DNA from: Flavobacterium yafengii
GTDB taxonomy: Bacteria > Bacteroidota > Bacteroidia > Flavobacteriales > Flavobacteriaceae
DNA length: 64,000 nt
Direction of reading: 5' to 3'
NCBI RefSeq assembly: GCF_030010375.1
Contig: NZ_JASCRY010000001.1
Coordinates: forward strand, 124,001 to 188,000
A program made the translations under genes and the position numbers. How positions within the stretch are numbered: position 1 is the stretch's first letter; every line of letters starts with the position of its first letter. Under the pieces are notes generated by a model. The model was given only the letters and a program-made list of their open reading frames with translations. It made no database searches and was not told the DNA's origin. Below, in pieces: positions 17,577 to 25,947 of this stretch.

Positions 17577-19034
17577 TTATTTTTTAGCTAAAAAATTAGG
17601 TTTAACATTGACCATCACATACGCAAATTGCGGACTTAAATCTGGTGTTGTAACATTTTTAACCGCTGCAGAAGCCATAGAATTTGTCGCTTTCATGATA
17701 GAATAACCTGCTTCAATATTGATCATTTTGGTTAAATTGTATTTCACTAACAAATCCACTTCGGTTCCTAAATAAGAACTTAATTCTCCTCCGGCTCCGT
17801 TAGATAATTTATCCGCAGCTTGAAAACCATGAACATCTAAAAAGAGACTCAAATTATCTTTTACATTGTATTTCACTTTGAAGAAATAGTTTAGCAATCC
17901 TTGTTTTCCAAAGCCATTCGCCGCATAGAAATAATCCATGCTTCCCCAGAATTTATGTGGTGTTCCGTAAAGCGGATCAAAACGATTATTATCTGACGTC
18001 GCCGTTACTGTTTTTGTACCATCATCACCCGATAAATAATCGATTCCGGGACCTACAAATAATTTTCTTCCCACTTGTAAAGTTGAAGTAATCGAAGCCA
18101 GATTGGCACTTATAGAACGACCATCTTTGTCCTTTCCACCCTGATGGTAGAGACTTCCCGTAAGATTCAGTTTTCTGGTAATGGCGGAATTAAAATAAAA
18201 TCCGGTTGTATTGCGGCTCCAAACTCCTTCTCCATATACTTTGGTAGTTACCGCCGGAGCTCCTGAAGTTACAGTAGTGTATTTATTGAAATCATCTTTA
18301 AAAAACAGAAAAGACAGGTCTCCAAAGAAGAATTTTCGACCTAAATACGCATACTGAAACGATTTATACATCGTTCCAATTCCGTTTGTACCGGCACCAT
18401 AAGCAGGATTTGTCCCGTTATAAATGGTGCTTGTGTTTAGTTCTTTATTTTGGTTAAAAGCAGCTCCAACATCGGCAATCCAACCTTTATTTGCAAACTT
18501 AAAAACAACCGCATCGTGTCTTCTTCCTTGTTGCAACCAGTCTAAACCGCCCAATACTTTTTGGTCATCATACGAGATCTCCTGGCGTCCAAACTTTACG
18601 GATAGATTTTGGATTTTACTAATCGTATCATTCAACATAATCTCTCCCCAAGCTTCATGCAATAAAATTCCGTTATTCGCTTCAGTAGTTGTTCTGTTTA
18701 TCGTTGAAGCATCTTGACCCCAAACGCGTACGTCTTGCAAAGCCATAAATACTTTAAAACGATACCCAGTATAACCTATATTTAATCTCGCTCTTTGAGA
18801 AGTAAACAAACCTGCTTTGTCATCTTCTTTCTGTAACGCTCCCTGTCCTGCTCTAAGTTCTGTTCTTTCTCTTACTTGTCCTGTTGCTGTTAATTGCGCT
18901 TTGGTTTCGTTATAACTTAAAAATGTTAAAGCAATGCCTAAGAAAATAGATTTCGAAAGAGTTCTACTTGACATTTTTTCTTTGCTTAATCCTTGAATAC
19001 GTAATGATGTGGTTTTAATCTTTTGCATAATCAT
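17577..19034 (-). CDS. alginate-export-like outer-membrane porin, probable nitrate porin
   Basis: The 485-residue protein carries a signal peptide (SKSIFLGIALTFLSYNETKA) and then a beta barrel of AlgE/alginate_exp type (RARLNIGYTGYRFKVFMALQDVRVW, here SQRARLNIGYTGYRFK). It ends in an aromatic-rich terminal strand. A second in-frame ATG (complement of 18972-18974) would remove 20 residues and leave a more normal signal peptide, so the start is uncertain. It is the first gene before the NrtA-like gene (26 bp apart) and lies under the palindromic operator. It may therefore let nitrate through the outer membrane; this role is inferred from position. Confidence 0.82.
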   Translation of the reverse strand: MIMQKIKTTSLRIQGLSKEKMSSRTLSKSIFLGIALTFLSYNETKAQLTATGQVRERTELRAGQGALQKEDDKAGLFTSQRARLNIGYTGYRFKVFMALQDVRVWGQDASTINRTTTEANNGILLHEAWGEIMLNDTISKIQNLSVKFGRQEISYDDQKVLGGLDWLQQGRRHDAVVFKFANKGWIADVGAAFNQNKELNTSTIYNGTNPAYGAGTNGIGTMYKSFQYAYLGRKFFFGDLSFLFFKDDFNKYTTVTSGAPAVTTKVYGEGVWSRNTTGFYFNSAITRKLNLTGSLYHQGGKDKDGRSISANLASITSTLQVGRKLFVGPGIDYLSGDDGTKTVTATSDNNRFDPLYGTPHKFWGSMDYFYAANGFGKQGLLNYFFKVKYNVKDNLSLFLDVHGFQAADKLSNGAGGELSSYLGTEVDLLVKYNLTKMINIEAGYSIMKATNSMASAAVKNVTTPDLSPQFAYVMVNVKPNFLAKK

Positions 19035-19054
19035 CTGTTTTAATTAGTATGAAA

Positions 19055-19084
19055 CAAATTTACGTAAGTATAAATACTTACGTA
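19055..19084 (-). promoter_or_regulatory. operator and -7 box of the porin/ABC operon
   Basis: TAAGTATAAATACTTA (19065-19080) sits in a longer near-palindrome with TACGTA at each end (19061-19084). On the minus strand TAAATTTG (19062-19055) follows and fits a -7 box. The porin start is 20 bp further on. The rest of 19085-19335, the 3' side of the regulator gene, shows no gene. Confidence 0.72.
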
Positions 19085-19335
19085 TAATATAAAAAACAGC
19101 TGTAAATAGCTTTTTAATACCAGAAAAAAAGTAGTTATGTCAGTTTAATTTCTGCCTTTTAGCAGTAAATAGCAACAAACACAGCAATAGCTTGAGGTTA
19201 GCTGAATTGAATACGTAGAAAAGGAAGTGTAAACTTCTGGGATTTTCTGGAGAGGCATTTTGATAATTGACTTTTAAAGACTTTCGATGTCAATTAAATG
19301 GGAAATGAGTGGTGAATCTAATCCGAAATTGAGCA

Positions 19336-20040
19336 CTAAAGGTATTTGTGTTCTTTTATTTCAGATTTTAATTTGTCGGTATTGACCAATCCTATTTTCT
19401 TACCGATGGTTGTAATAAGGACTTCTTTCTTTAAACTTGAAATCACTCTAATTACCTGCTCATCAGTAGTTCCTGCAAAATCGGCAATTTCTTTTCTGGA
19501 TAAATCCAAATCGATAACACCGTTCAACTGACCGAATTTTTTATGAATATACAATAAGGTATCAATGACTCTTTCCCTTACGTTCATTTGGGCAATTTTT
19601 CGAATGTTATTCTCGCTTTTATTCAATTCTTCTGCGTAGAACAACATTAAATCAAAGGTAAATTCGGGAACATTATGAAGTATTTCCAGCATATCTTCAT
19701 TACTGAAATTACACAACATCGTATCTTCTAAAGCATACGCACCAATGTGGTAGCGCTTGCTCGTACCGAAGCCTCTAAAACCAACTGTATCGCCATCTTT
19801 GGTCAAACGCACAATTTGTTCTCTGCCGTGAATGCCTGTTTTTACAGTCTTTACTTTTCCTTTGTAAATAAAATACAAACCTTGAATAGGCGCCCCTTCA
19901 ATTATAAATTGTTGCGATTTTTTACAAGTGAAACTTCGATTTTTATCAATGTACTTTTTCATTTGTTCTAAATGAAGGTGCTTTTTTATAAAACAATTTT
20001 CATTTACGCAACTGGTACAAGTGGCTAATTCTTCTTTCAT
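19336..20040 (-). CDS. Crp/Fnr-family regulator with FNR-like cysteine pattern
   Basis: The 234-residue protein has a cyclic-nucleotide-binding-like fold (about 35-140) and a C-terminal winged helix (about 160-225, RKEIADFAGTTDEQVIRVIS). N-terminal C8-x2-C11-x4-C16 plus C110 match the spacing of the [4Fe-4S] ligands of E. coli FNR (C20-x2-C23-x5-C29 and C122; gap to the last Cys 94 here, 93 in FNR). In the recognition helix the Glu and Arg that read the G:C pair in FNR sites are kept (DEQVIR), while the FNR Ser is Ile. It is divergent from the nitrate reductase gene. It is the likely reader of the TAmGTA-N4-TACkTA sites and perhaps an oxygen or NO sensor; the cluster itself is inferred. Confidence 0.9.
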   Translation of the reverse strand: MKEELATCTSCVNENCFIKKHLHLEQMKKYIDKNRSFTCKKSQQFIIEGAPIQGLYFIYKGKVKTVKTGIHGREQIVRLTKDGDTVGFRGFGTSKRYHIGAYALEDTMLCNFSNEDMLEILHNVPEFTFDLMLFYAEELNKSENNIRKIAQMNVRERVIDTLLYIHKKFGQLNGVIDLDLSRKEIADFAGTTDEQVIRVISSLKKEVLITTIGKKIGLVNTDKLKSEIKEHKYL

Positions 20041-20126
20041 ACGTAGCTAAAATTTAAAAATCGTTTACAAAATGATGGGATGCATTCATTTATTTTAACC
20101 AAAAATATAAAATAATATTCATTTAA

Positions 20127-20158
20127 TACGTATTAATACGTAAAAATACTTATTTTTA
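20127..20158 (+). promoter_or_regulatory. triple half-site operator, nitrate reductase promoter
   Basis: Three half-sites follow each other with 4-bp gaps: TACGTA (20127), TACGTA (20137) and TACTTA (20147). They give two overlapping 16-bp sites. TATTTTTA (20151-20158) may be the -7 box, with one mismatch. The regulator gene starts in the other direction at 20040, so the region may also serve autoregulation. Confidence 0.7.
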
Positions 20159-20220
20159 CATTTCAATATCTTAGTTAGCGCTCAAATACAGGCTTTCATT
20201 ATTAATAAAGAAATTCGATA

Positions 20221-23200
20221 ATGCAAAATTCAGAAATCAAAACTACGTGTTCCTATTGTGGAGTAGGATGCGGAATTATAGTAACCAATGATTCTAAAAA
20301 TGGAGTAACGGTAACTGGCGACAAAAACCATCCTGTCAATAAAGGAATGTTATGTTCCAAAGGGATGAACCTGCATTATGTAGTCAATGATACTTCTGAC
20401 CGAATCCTATATCCGGAAATGCGATGGAGTAAATCACATCCTATGGAACGTGTGAGCTGGGATACTGCATTGGAACGTGCAGCGGCAGTTTTTACCTCCA
20501 TCATAAAAAAACACGGTCCTGACAGCGTTGGATTTTATATTTCTGGACAATGCCTTACCGAAGAATATTATTTGGTAAACAAGCTCGTAAAAGGATTTCT
20601 GAAGACCAATAATATAGACACCAACTCTCGCTTGTGCATGAGCTCGGCTGTGGTGGGTTACAAAAAAACATTTGGCGAAGATGCGGTTCCCATCGCTTAC
20701 GACGATATTGAACTCGCCGATACCTTTTTGATAACAGGTGCCAATCCTGCTTGGTGTCACCCAATTCTTTTTAGACGTATCGAACAACACAAAGAAAAGA
20801 ATCCAAAAGTAAAAATCATTGTAATTGACCCCCGAAAAACAGATTCGGCCTTAAACGCCGATTTGCATTTACAAATCATTCCGGGGACTGACATTATTTT
20901 ATACCATGCTTTGGCCAAAAGGCTCATCGAACAAGGATATGCCGACACTGATTTCATCAAAAACCACACTGAAAATTTCAAACTATATAAAGATTTAGTT
21001 CTTGCAAGCTCGCTAGAGAAAGCATCAAAACTCTGTGGAATACCCGTAAACGACATCAAACTAGCTGCTGATATTATTGGCAAAGCCAAAGGATTTCTTT
21101 CGCTTTGGGCGATGGGACTCAACCAAAGTGCCATTGGCGTAGACAAAAACACCGCTTTACTCAACCTTTCTTTACTAACCGGACAAGTAGGAAAACCAGG
21201 CTCTGGTCCTTTTTCATTGACGGGCCAACCCAATGCTATGGGCGGTCGTGAAGTGGGCGGAATGGCAAATTTACTCGCAGTTCATAAAGAATTGAACAAT
21301 CCCGTTCACCGAAAAGAAGTTGCTGATTTTTGGGGAGTGGAAGACATCTCCGAAAAACCGGGATTAACGGCAACAGAAATGTTTGACGCCTTAGAATCTG
21401 GAAAAATGAAAGCGATTTGGGTTATTTGCACCAATCCGTTGGTGAGTTTACCCGATTCCCGACGCGTCGAAAAAGCATTGTCGAACGCAAAATTTGTGGT
21501 AGTTCAAGAGATTTCCCATAATGCCGATACGTCAAAATTTGCCGATTTATTATTACCCGCTGCTGGCTGGTTAGAAAAAGAAGGTACGATGACAAATTCG
21601 GAAAGACGAATTTCCTATTTACCAAAAGGCATCAATGCTCCTGGCGAAGCACTTCCCGATGTGGAAATCCTAACTCGCTTTGCTAAAAAAATGAATTTTA
21701 GCGGGTTTAATTTCAACACCACCGAAGACATTTACAAGGAATATTGCCTGATGACAAAAAACACCAGCATTGACATTTCCTTTTTAAATTACAATCGATT
21801 AAAAAACGAAGGTACTTTTCAATGGCCGGTTCCCGATTATGGACATCCCGGAACGCCTCGTTTATTTACCGATAAAAAATTCTATACGCCTTCGCAAAAA
21901 GCGATTTTTAATCTGCCGACAGCGATTGAGAACACCTCGGAACAACCCAGTAATCAATTTCCGTTTATTTTAACAACGGGACGCATTCGAGACCAATGGC
22001 ATACGATGACCAAAACGGGAAAAGTATCCCGATTGATGACGCATATCCCAAGTCCGATGCTGGAAATAAATCCTATTGACGCCTACAAAGCAGCCATAAA
22101 AAGCGGCGATATTGTGGTGGTAACTAGTAAAAATGGCACTGTTCGCGTGAAAGCAAAAGTATCTGATTCGATTAGAGAAGGCGTACTTTTCTTGCCGATG
22201 CACTGGGGAAAACAACTGGAAAATGATTTGAACAGAACCAATAATTTGACCAACACCGTTGTTGATCCAACCTCTAAAGAACCCGATTTTAAGTTCACCA
22301 CCGTTTCTGTTGCCAAATATGTAAAACCTTTTGAGAAAATCGCAGTCGTTGGTGCTGGAGCAGCCGCTTTCCGATTCATTCAGAACTACAGAGAAATCAA
22401 CACTTCTGATGAGATTATCGTGTTTTCAAATGAAGAAAATCCTTTCTATAACCGCGTTTTATTGCCGGAATATGTAACGGCGGAACTTTCGTGGGAGCAG
22501 CTTTTGAAAATCAAAGACGAAGCCCTGAGCAAGCTAAATATCACGATGAAATCAAATGTTTCAATTGATACCATCAACACTAAAGAAAATACAATTCTTG
22601 ATAGTGATGGCATCGTTCATACTTTTGATTCCTTGATTTTGGCAACCGGAAGCCGACCTTTTATTCCTGAAAATGCGCAATTGCACTTACCGGGACGCTT
22701 CACCATCAGAAAAAAAGAAGATGCAGACCGATTGAAAAACTATCTGGATGACACTAATTTACCTCCCGAAGAGCAACATGTTGTTATTGTAGGCGGTGGA
22801 TTATTAGGATTGGAATTGGCTGCAGCCTTAAAACATAAAAAAGTAAAAATTACCATAATTCAAAGGGCTTCCCGATTAATGGAACGTCAATTAGACCGAA
22901 TCTCCAGTAAATTGCTGGCCGAAGAAGTACAGCTTCGGGACATTCAAATTTATTTTGATAATGAAGTCAGCACGGTATTCGAAACCGAAAATTCGAACGA
23001 AATTGAAATTGCCCTGAAAAGTGGTCGAATTATTACGGCAAATGCCATCGTATACACCATTGGAACCATTCCAAATATAGAATTAGCCAAAGAATCGGGT
23101 ATTTCCTGCGGGCGTGGCGTAAGAGTAAACCAGTATTTGCAATCGTCGAATCCAAATATTTTTGCCATTGGCGAAATAGCCGAATTCAACAATCAGTTAT

Positions 23201-23733
23201 TCGGCATCACCTCAGCGGCTGAAGAACAAGCAGATGTTTTGGCAAATTTTATGGCCGGCGACATCAGCAGTTTTTATAAAGGTTCCGTTTTAATGAATAT
23301 CCTGAAACTCGAAGACATCAACCTATGCAGCATTGGAGAAATTGAAATTCCAGAGAATGATGATTCCTACGAAGAAATTGTGTTTTCTGATTTGGGAAAA
23401 AGATACTATAAAAAATGTATCGTCAAAAATGATTTGCTGGTAGGCGCCATTTTGATGGGCGATAAAAATGAGTTTGCCGAATTCAAAACCATGATTGAAA
23501 GCAAGATCGAACTATCGGACAAGAGAAATACATTGCTGAGAGGAAGTTCGAATGCGAAACCCGTTTTAGGAAAACTAGTGTGCTCTTGCAGCCAAGTGGG
23601 AAGCGGCAATATTGAAGAAGCCATAAAAAGCGGCGTGACTAATTTTACCGAATTATGCAAAACTACCGGCGCCGGACTAGGTTGTGGAAGCTGTAAAACC
23701 GAAGTAAAAGAAATTTTAGCAAAAAATAAATAA
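20221..23733 (+). CDS. assimilatory nitrate reductase fused to FAD/NAD(P)H reductase and BFD domain
   Basis: The 1170-residue cytoplasmic protein has an N-terminal [4Fe-4S] motif (C10-x2-C13-x3-C17, C45). A molybdopterin oxidoreductase domain follows (about 50-695, including RLCMSSAVVGYKKTFGEDA and the C-terminal dinucleotide-binding part ILTTGRIRDQWHTMT). Next comes a full FAD/pyridine-nucleotide oxidoreductase (about 705-1100, VVGAGAAAFRF and IVGGGLLGLELAAAL). A BFD-type [2Fe-2S] domain ends the chain (C1121-x-C1123 ... C1155-x2-C1158). In Bacillus-type systems these halves are separate proteins (NasC catalytic, NasB electron transfer). Here one chain would carry electrons from NAD(P)H to Mo-bis-MGD and reduce nitrate to nitrite. 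The flavoprotein half resembles the N-terminus of NirB, which suggests a shared origin. Confidence 0.94.
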   Translation: MQNSEIKTTCSYCGVGCGIIVTNDSKNGVTVTGDKNHPVNKGMLCSKGMNLHYVVNDTSDRILYPEMRWSKSHPMERVSWDTALERAAAVFTSIIKKHGPDSVGFYISGQCLTEEYYLVNKLVKGFLKTNNIDTNSRLCMSSAVVGYKKTFGEDAVPIAYDDIELADTFLITGANPAWCHPILFRRIEQHKEKNPKVKIIVIDPRKTDSALNADLHLQIIPGTDIILYHALAKRLIEQGYADTDFIKNHTENFKLYKDLVLASSLEKASKLCGIPVNDIKLAADIIGKAKGFLSLWAMGLNQSAIGVDKNTALLNLSLLTGQVGKPGSGPFSLTGQPNAMGGREVGGMANLLAVHKELNNPVHRKEVADFWGVEDISEKPGLTATEMFDALESGKMKAIWVICTNPLVSLPDSRRVEKALSNAKFVVVQEISHNADTSKFADLLLPAAGWLEKEGTMTNSERRISYLPKGINAPGEALPDVEILTRFAKKMNFSGFNFNTTEDIYKEYCLMTKNTSIDISFLNYNRLKNEGTFQWPVPDYGHPGTPRLFTDKKFYTPSQKAIFNLPTAIENTSEQPSNQFPFILTTGRIRDQWHTMTKTGKVSRLMTHIPSPMLEINPIDAYKAAIKSGDIVVVTSKNGTVRVKAKVSDSIREGVLFLPMHWGKQLENDLNRTNNLTNTVVDPTSKEPDFKFTTVSVAKYVKPFEKIAVVGAGAAAFRFIQNYREINTSDEIIVFSNEENPFYNRVLLPEYVTAELSWEQLLKIKDEALSKLNITMKSNVSIDTINTKENTILDSDGIVHTFDSLILATGSRPFIPENAQLHLPGRFTIRKKEDADRLKNYLDDTNLPPEEQHVVIVGGGLLGLELAAALKHKKVKITIIQRASRLMERQLDRISSKLLAEEVQLRDIQIYFDNEVSTVFETENSNEIEIALKSGRIITANAIVYTIGTIPNIELAKESGISCGRGVRVNQYLQSSNPNIFAIGEIAEFNNQLFGITSAAEEQADVLANFMAGDISSFYKGSVLMNILKLEDINLCSIGEIEIPENDDSYEEIVFSDLGKRYYKKCIVKNDLLVGAILMGDKNEFAEFKTMIESKIELSDKRNTLLRGSSNAKPVLGKLVCSCSQVGSGNIEEAIKSGVTNFTELCKTTGAGLGCGSCKTEVKEILAKNK

Positions 23734-23734
23734 T

Positions 23735-23801
23735 AGTGGTCAGTGATCGGTGGTCAGTTTACAGTCAGTAACTGAACACTAATTACTGAATACTGAACAC
23801 T
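23735..23801. repeat. intergenic hairpin element with CAGT/ACTG repeats
   Basis: AGTGGTCAGT (23735-23744) can pair with ACTGAACACT (23771-23780), and GTGGTCAGT (23750-23758) with ACTGAACAC (23792-23800). The sequence is made of shuffled CAGT and ACTGAA words. It lies between the reductase and rubredoxin-type genes. I recall similar elements between genes in Flavobacterium. Confidence 0.55.
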
Positions 23802-23809
23802 AAATAAAC

Positions 23810-25249
23810 ATGGAATTGACAAGACTAATAGTAAAAGGAGGCGTGATTTCACCAGGTGAATTGCGAGAAATTGTAAATATGGGTTTAGAACAAGGGCTGG
23901 ATTCCATCTCCTTTGGTTCGCGACAGGACATTATATTTCCAAAAGATTTTACGGCGGTAGACAAGGAAAAAGTAGGCAAAAATCTTTTTGTTCATCCCAA
24001 TGAAAAAAGCGGAAATAACATTGTTTCGTCCTATGTTTCCACCGATATTTTTAGAAACACACCTTGGCTTACGGGAAATAAATTTTTATATATTTTAGAA
24101 CAATTCAAGCAACATCCTAAGCTAAAAGTTAATATCACCGACCCAAAACAACAGTTGGTTCCTTTGTTTACGGGACACATCAACTTCATTGCTTCGGATC
24201 ACGAGGATTACTGGTTTCTATACATTCGTTTGCCAAAATGGGACAAAATGGAAATGTATCCCGTACTGATTTACAGCTGGAATATTGCTGAAATATATTA
24301 TGAAATAGAAAAGAAACTTATTGAAGAACCGGATTCTGTTGAGATGATTTTTCAATTGGTCAGCGATGCTTTGGACACCAATAATAGAACCATAGACAAG
24401 CCCTTGAACATTCCTTTTTATCCTTTTCCGTATTACGAAGGCATGAACCGATTGGGAATTGATCAATATTGGCTGGGTTTGTATTGGAGAAATAACCTCT
24501 ATGATTTAGACTTTTTAGCAGCAATGTGCGATTTGTGTTTTGATTGTAAAATTGGAAAAATATGCATCACGCCTTGGAAATCTTTTATCATAAAAGGGAT
24601 TCCAAAAGACCGAAAATTAGACTGGGAAAAATTCCTGGGCAAAAAAGGAATTAACGTGCGTCACTCCTTATTGGAACTCAACTGGCATTTACCCGTTGCA
24701 ATGGAATGGGCATTGAATCTCAAAACTTTTCTGGTTCGAACGCTGGATCAATTTGACATCAGTACGTACGGACTTACTTTTGGAATATCAGAATACAACC
24801 GAGACGGACATTATTTCACTTCGATTGTAGTAGAAAAAAATGAGTTGCCAAAAGACTTGGAATCCATCAAAATCAGAGACACCTATAATGTTTTGTATGC
24901 CAAAAATTTTGACCCCAATACCAAAGAATACATTGTTCATGCGCAAGATGTCGACAAACTGGAATTGCCTACTATTTTGATTGAATTGAGCAGAAAATAT
25001 TTTGATGAATTAGGAAATCAAATTGCCGAAGTACCTGCAAAAGCAACTAAAAAAGAGACAACAACACAAGACATTCATCAATGTCCGGAGTGCTTGACTT
25101 TATACAATTCAGAATACGGCGATGTTATTCAAGGCATTGAAAAAGGAGTTTTATTCAAAGATTTACCGGAGGATTACTGCTGTTCTTTATGTGAATCTCC
25201 AAAAATAAACTTTGTCGTATTAGCCGGAGAAAAACTGGGCACTTTATAA
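23810..25249 (+). CDS. rubredoxin fused to sulfite/nitrite-reductase-like half domain
   Basis: The 479-residue protein starts with a ferredoxin-like half domain of the nitrite/sulfite reductase type (LIVKGGVISPGELREIVNMG, then SISFGSRQDIIFP). In the middle is a compact cysteine group C240-x2-C243-x2-C246-x5-C252 (MCDLCFDCKIGKICITPW), which is not the normal siroheme pattern and looks like a separate Fe-S site. The C-terminus is a rubredoxin domain (C425-x2-C428 ... C458-x2-C461, with GIEKGVLFKDLPEDY between). It follows the nitrate reductase by 76 bp. An electron carrier or reductase partner for nitrate/nitrite reduction is inferred; the actual reaction is unknown. Confidence 0.85.
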   Translation: MELTRLIVKGGVISPGELREIVNMGLEQGLDSISFGSRQDIIFPKDFTAVDKEKVGKNLFVHPNEKSGNNIVSSYVSTDIFRNTPWLTGNKFLYILEQFKQHPKLKVNITDPKQQLVPLFTGHINFIASDHEDYWFLYIRLPKWDKMEMYPVLIYSWNIAEIYYEIEKKLIEEPDSVEMIFQLVSDALDTNNRTIDKPLNIPFYPFPYYEGMNRLGIDQYWLGLYWRNNLYDLDFLAAMCDLCFDCKIGKICITPWKSFIIKGIPKDRKLDWEKFLGKKGINVRHSLLELNWHLPVAMEWALNLKTFLVRTLDQFDISTYGLTFGISEYNRDGHYFTSIVVEKNELPKDLESIKIRDTYNVLYAKNFDPNTKEYIVHAQDVDKLELPTILIELSRKYFDELGNQIAEVPAKATKKETTTQDIHQCPECLTLYNSEYGDVIQGIEKGVLFKDLPEDYCCSLCESPKINFVVLAGEKLGTL

Positions 25250-25281
25250 AAAGCCATTTGTAAAAATAAATAACGCATCAA

Positions 25282-25830
25282 ATGAACACCACTTTCAAAA
25301 CGGTAAGTTCCTCACACATCACCATTTCAGAATTAATGCTGCCTTCGCACACTAATTTTAGTGGTAAAATTCACGGAGGTTACATTTTATCCTTACTCGA
25401 TCAAATTGCTTTTGCCTGTGCTTCCAGATTTTCAGGGAATTATTGCGTAACGGCTTCTGTGGATACGGTGAATTTCTTGAAACCTATTGAAGTGGGCGAA
25501 TTGGTAACCATGAAAGCCAGCGTAAATTACGTGGGAACGAGTTCTATGATTATTGGCATTCGTGTGGAAGCCGAAAACATTCAAACCGGAGTCGTAAAAC
25601 ATTGCAATTCGTCTTATTTTACGATGGTTTCCAAAGACAAAGAAGGGAAAAATGCTCCCGTTCCAGGATTAATTTTAACCACTCTAAAAGAAGTGAGTCG
25701 GTTTCAAAACTGCGTGAAACAAATCGCTTTGAAAAAAGAAAGAGAATACCAAAGAAGCATTGCGACTTTTGGATCTATTGAAACTATTTTGAGTTTAAAT
25801 CAGTATAATGTTAAGGTGGAATTGCAGTAA
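25282..25830 (+). CDS. acyl-CoA thioesterase, hotdog fold
   Basis: The 182-residue protein has the hotdog thioesterase pattern of the YciA/BFIT type (LPSHTNFSGKIHGGYILSLL, where Asn and the GKIHGG turn precede the long helix, then a strand-rich part VEVGELVTMKASVNYVG-like). It would hydrolyse acyl-CoA to free acid and CoA in the cytoplasm. It starts 32 bp after the rubredoxin-type gene on the same strand, but nothing links it to nitrogen metabolism. It may only be the end of the run. Confidence 0.88.
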   Translation: MNTTFKTVSSSHITISELMLPSHTNFSGKIHGGYILSLLDQIAFACASRFSGNYCVTASVDTVNFLKPIEVGELVTMKASVNYVGTSSMIIGIRVEAENIQTGVVKHCNSSYFTMVSKDKEGKNAPVPGLILTTLKEVSRFQNCVKQIALKKEREYQRSIATFGSIETILSLNQYNVKVELQ

Positions 25831-25947
25831 ATTCCACAAATTATAAAACACAAAAATGGGTACTTATTCTACAATCTGATTGTAAAATAATTACCCATTA
25901 CTACTATATAGACTTTACTTATCAAGAAAGAAAGCCGAAGAACTATG

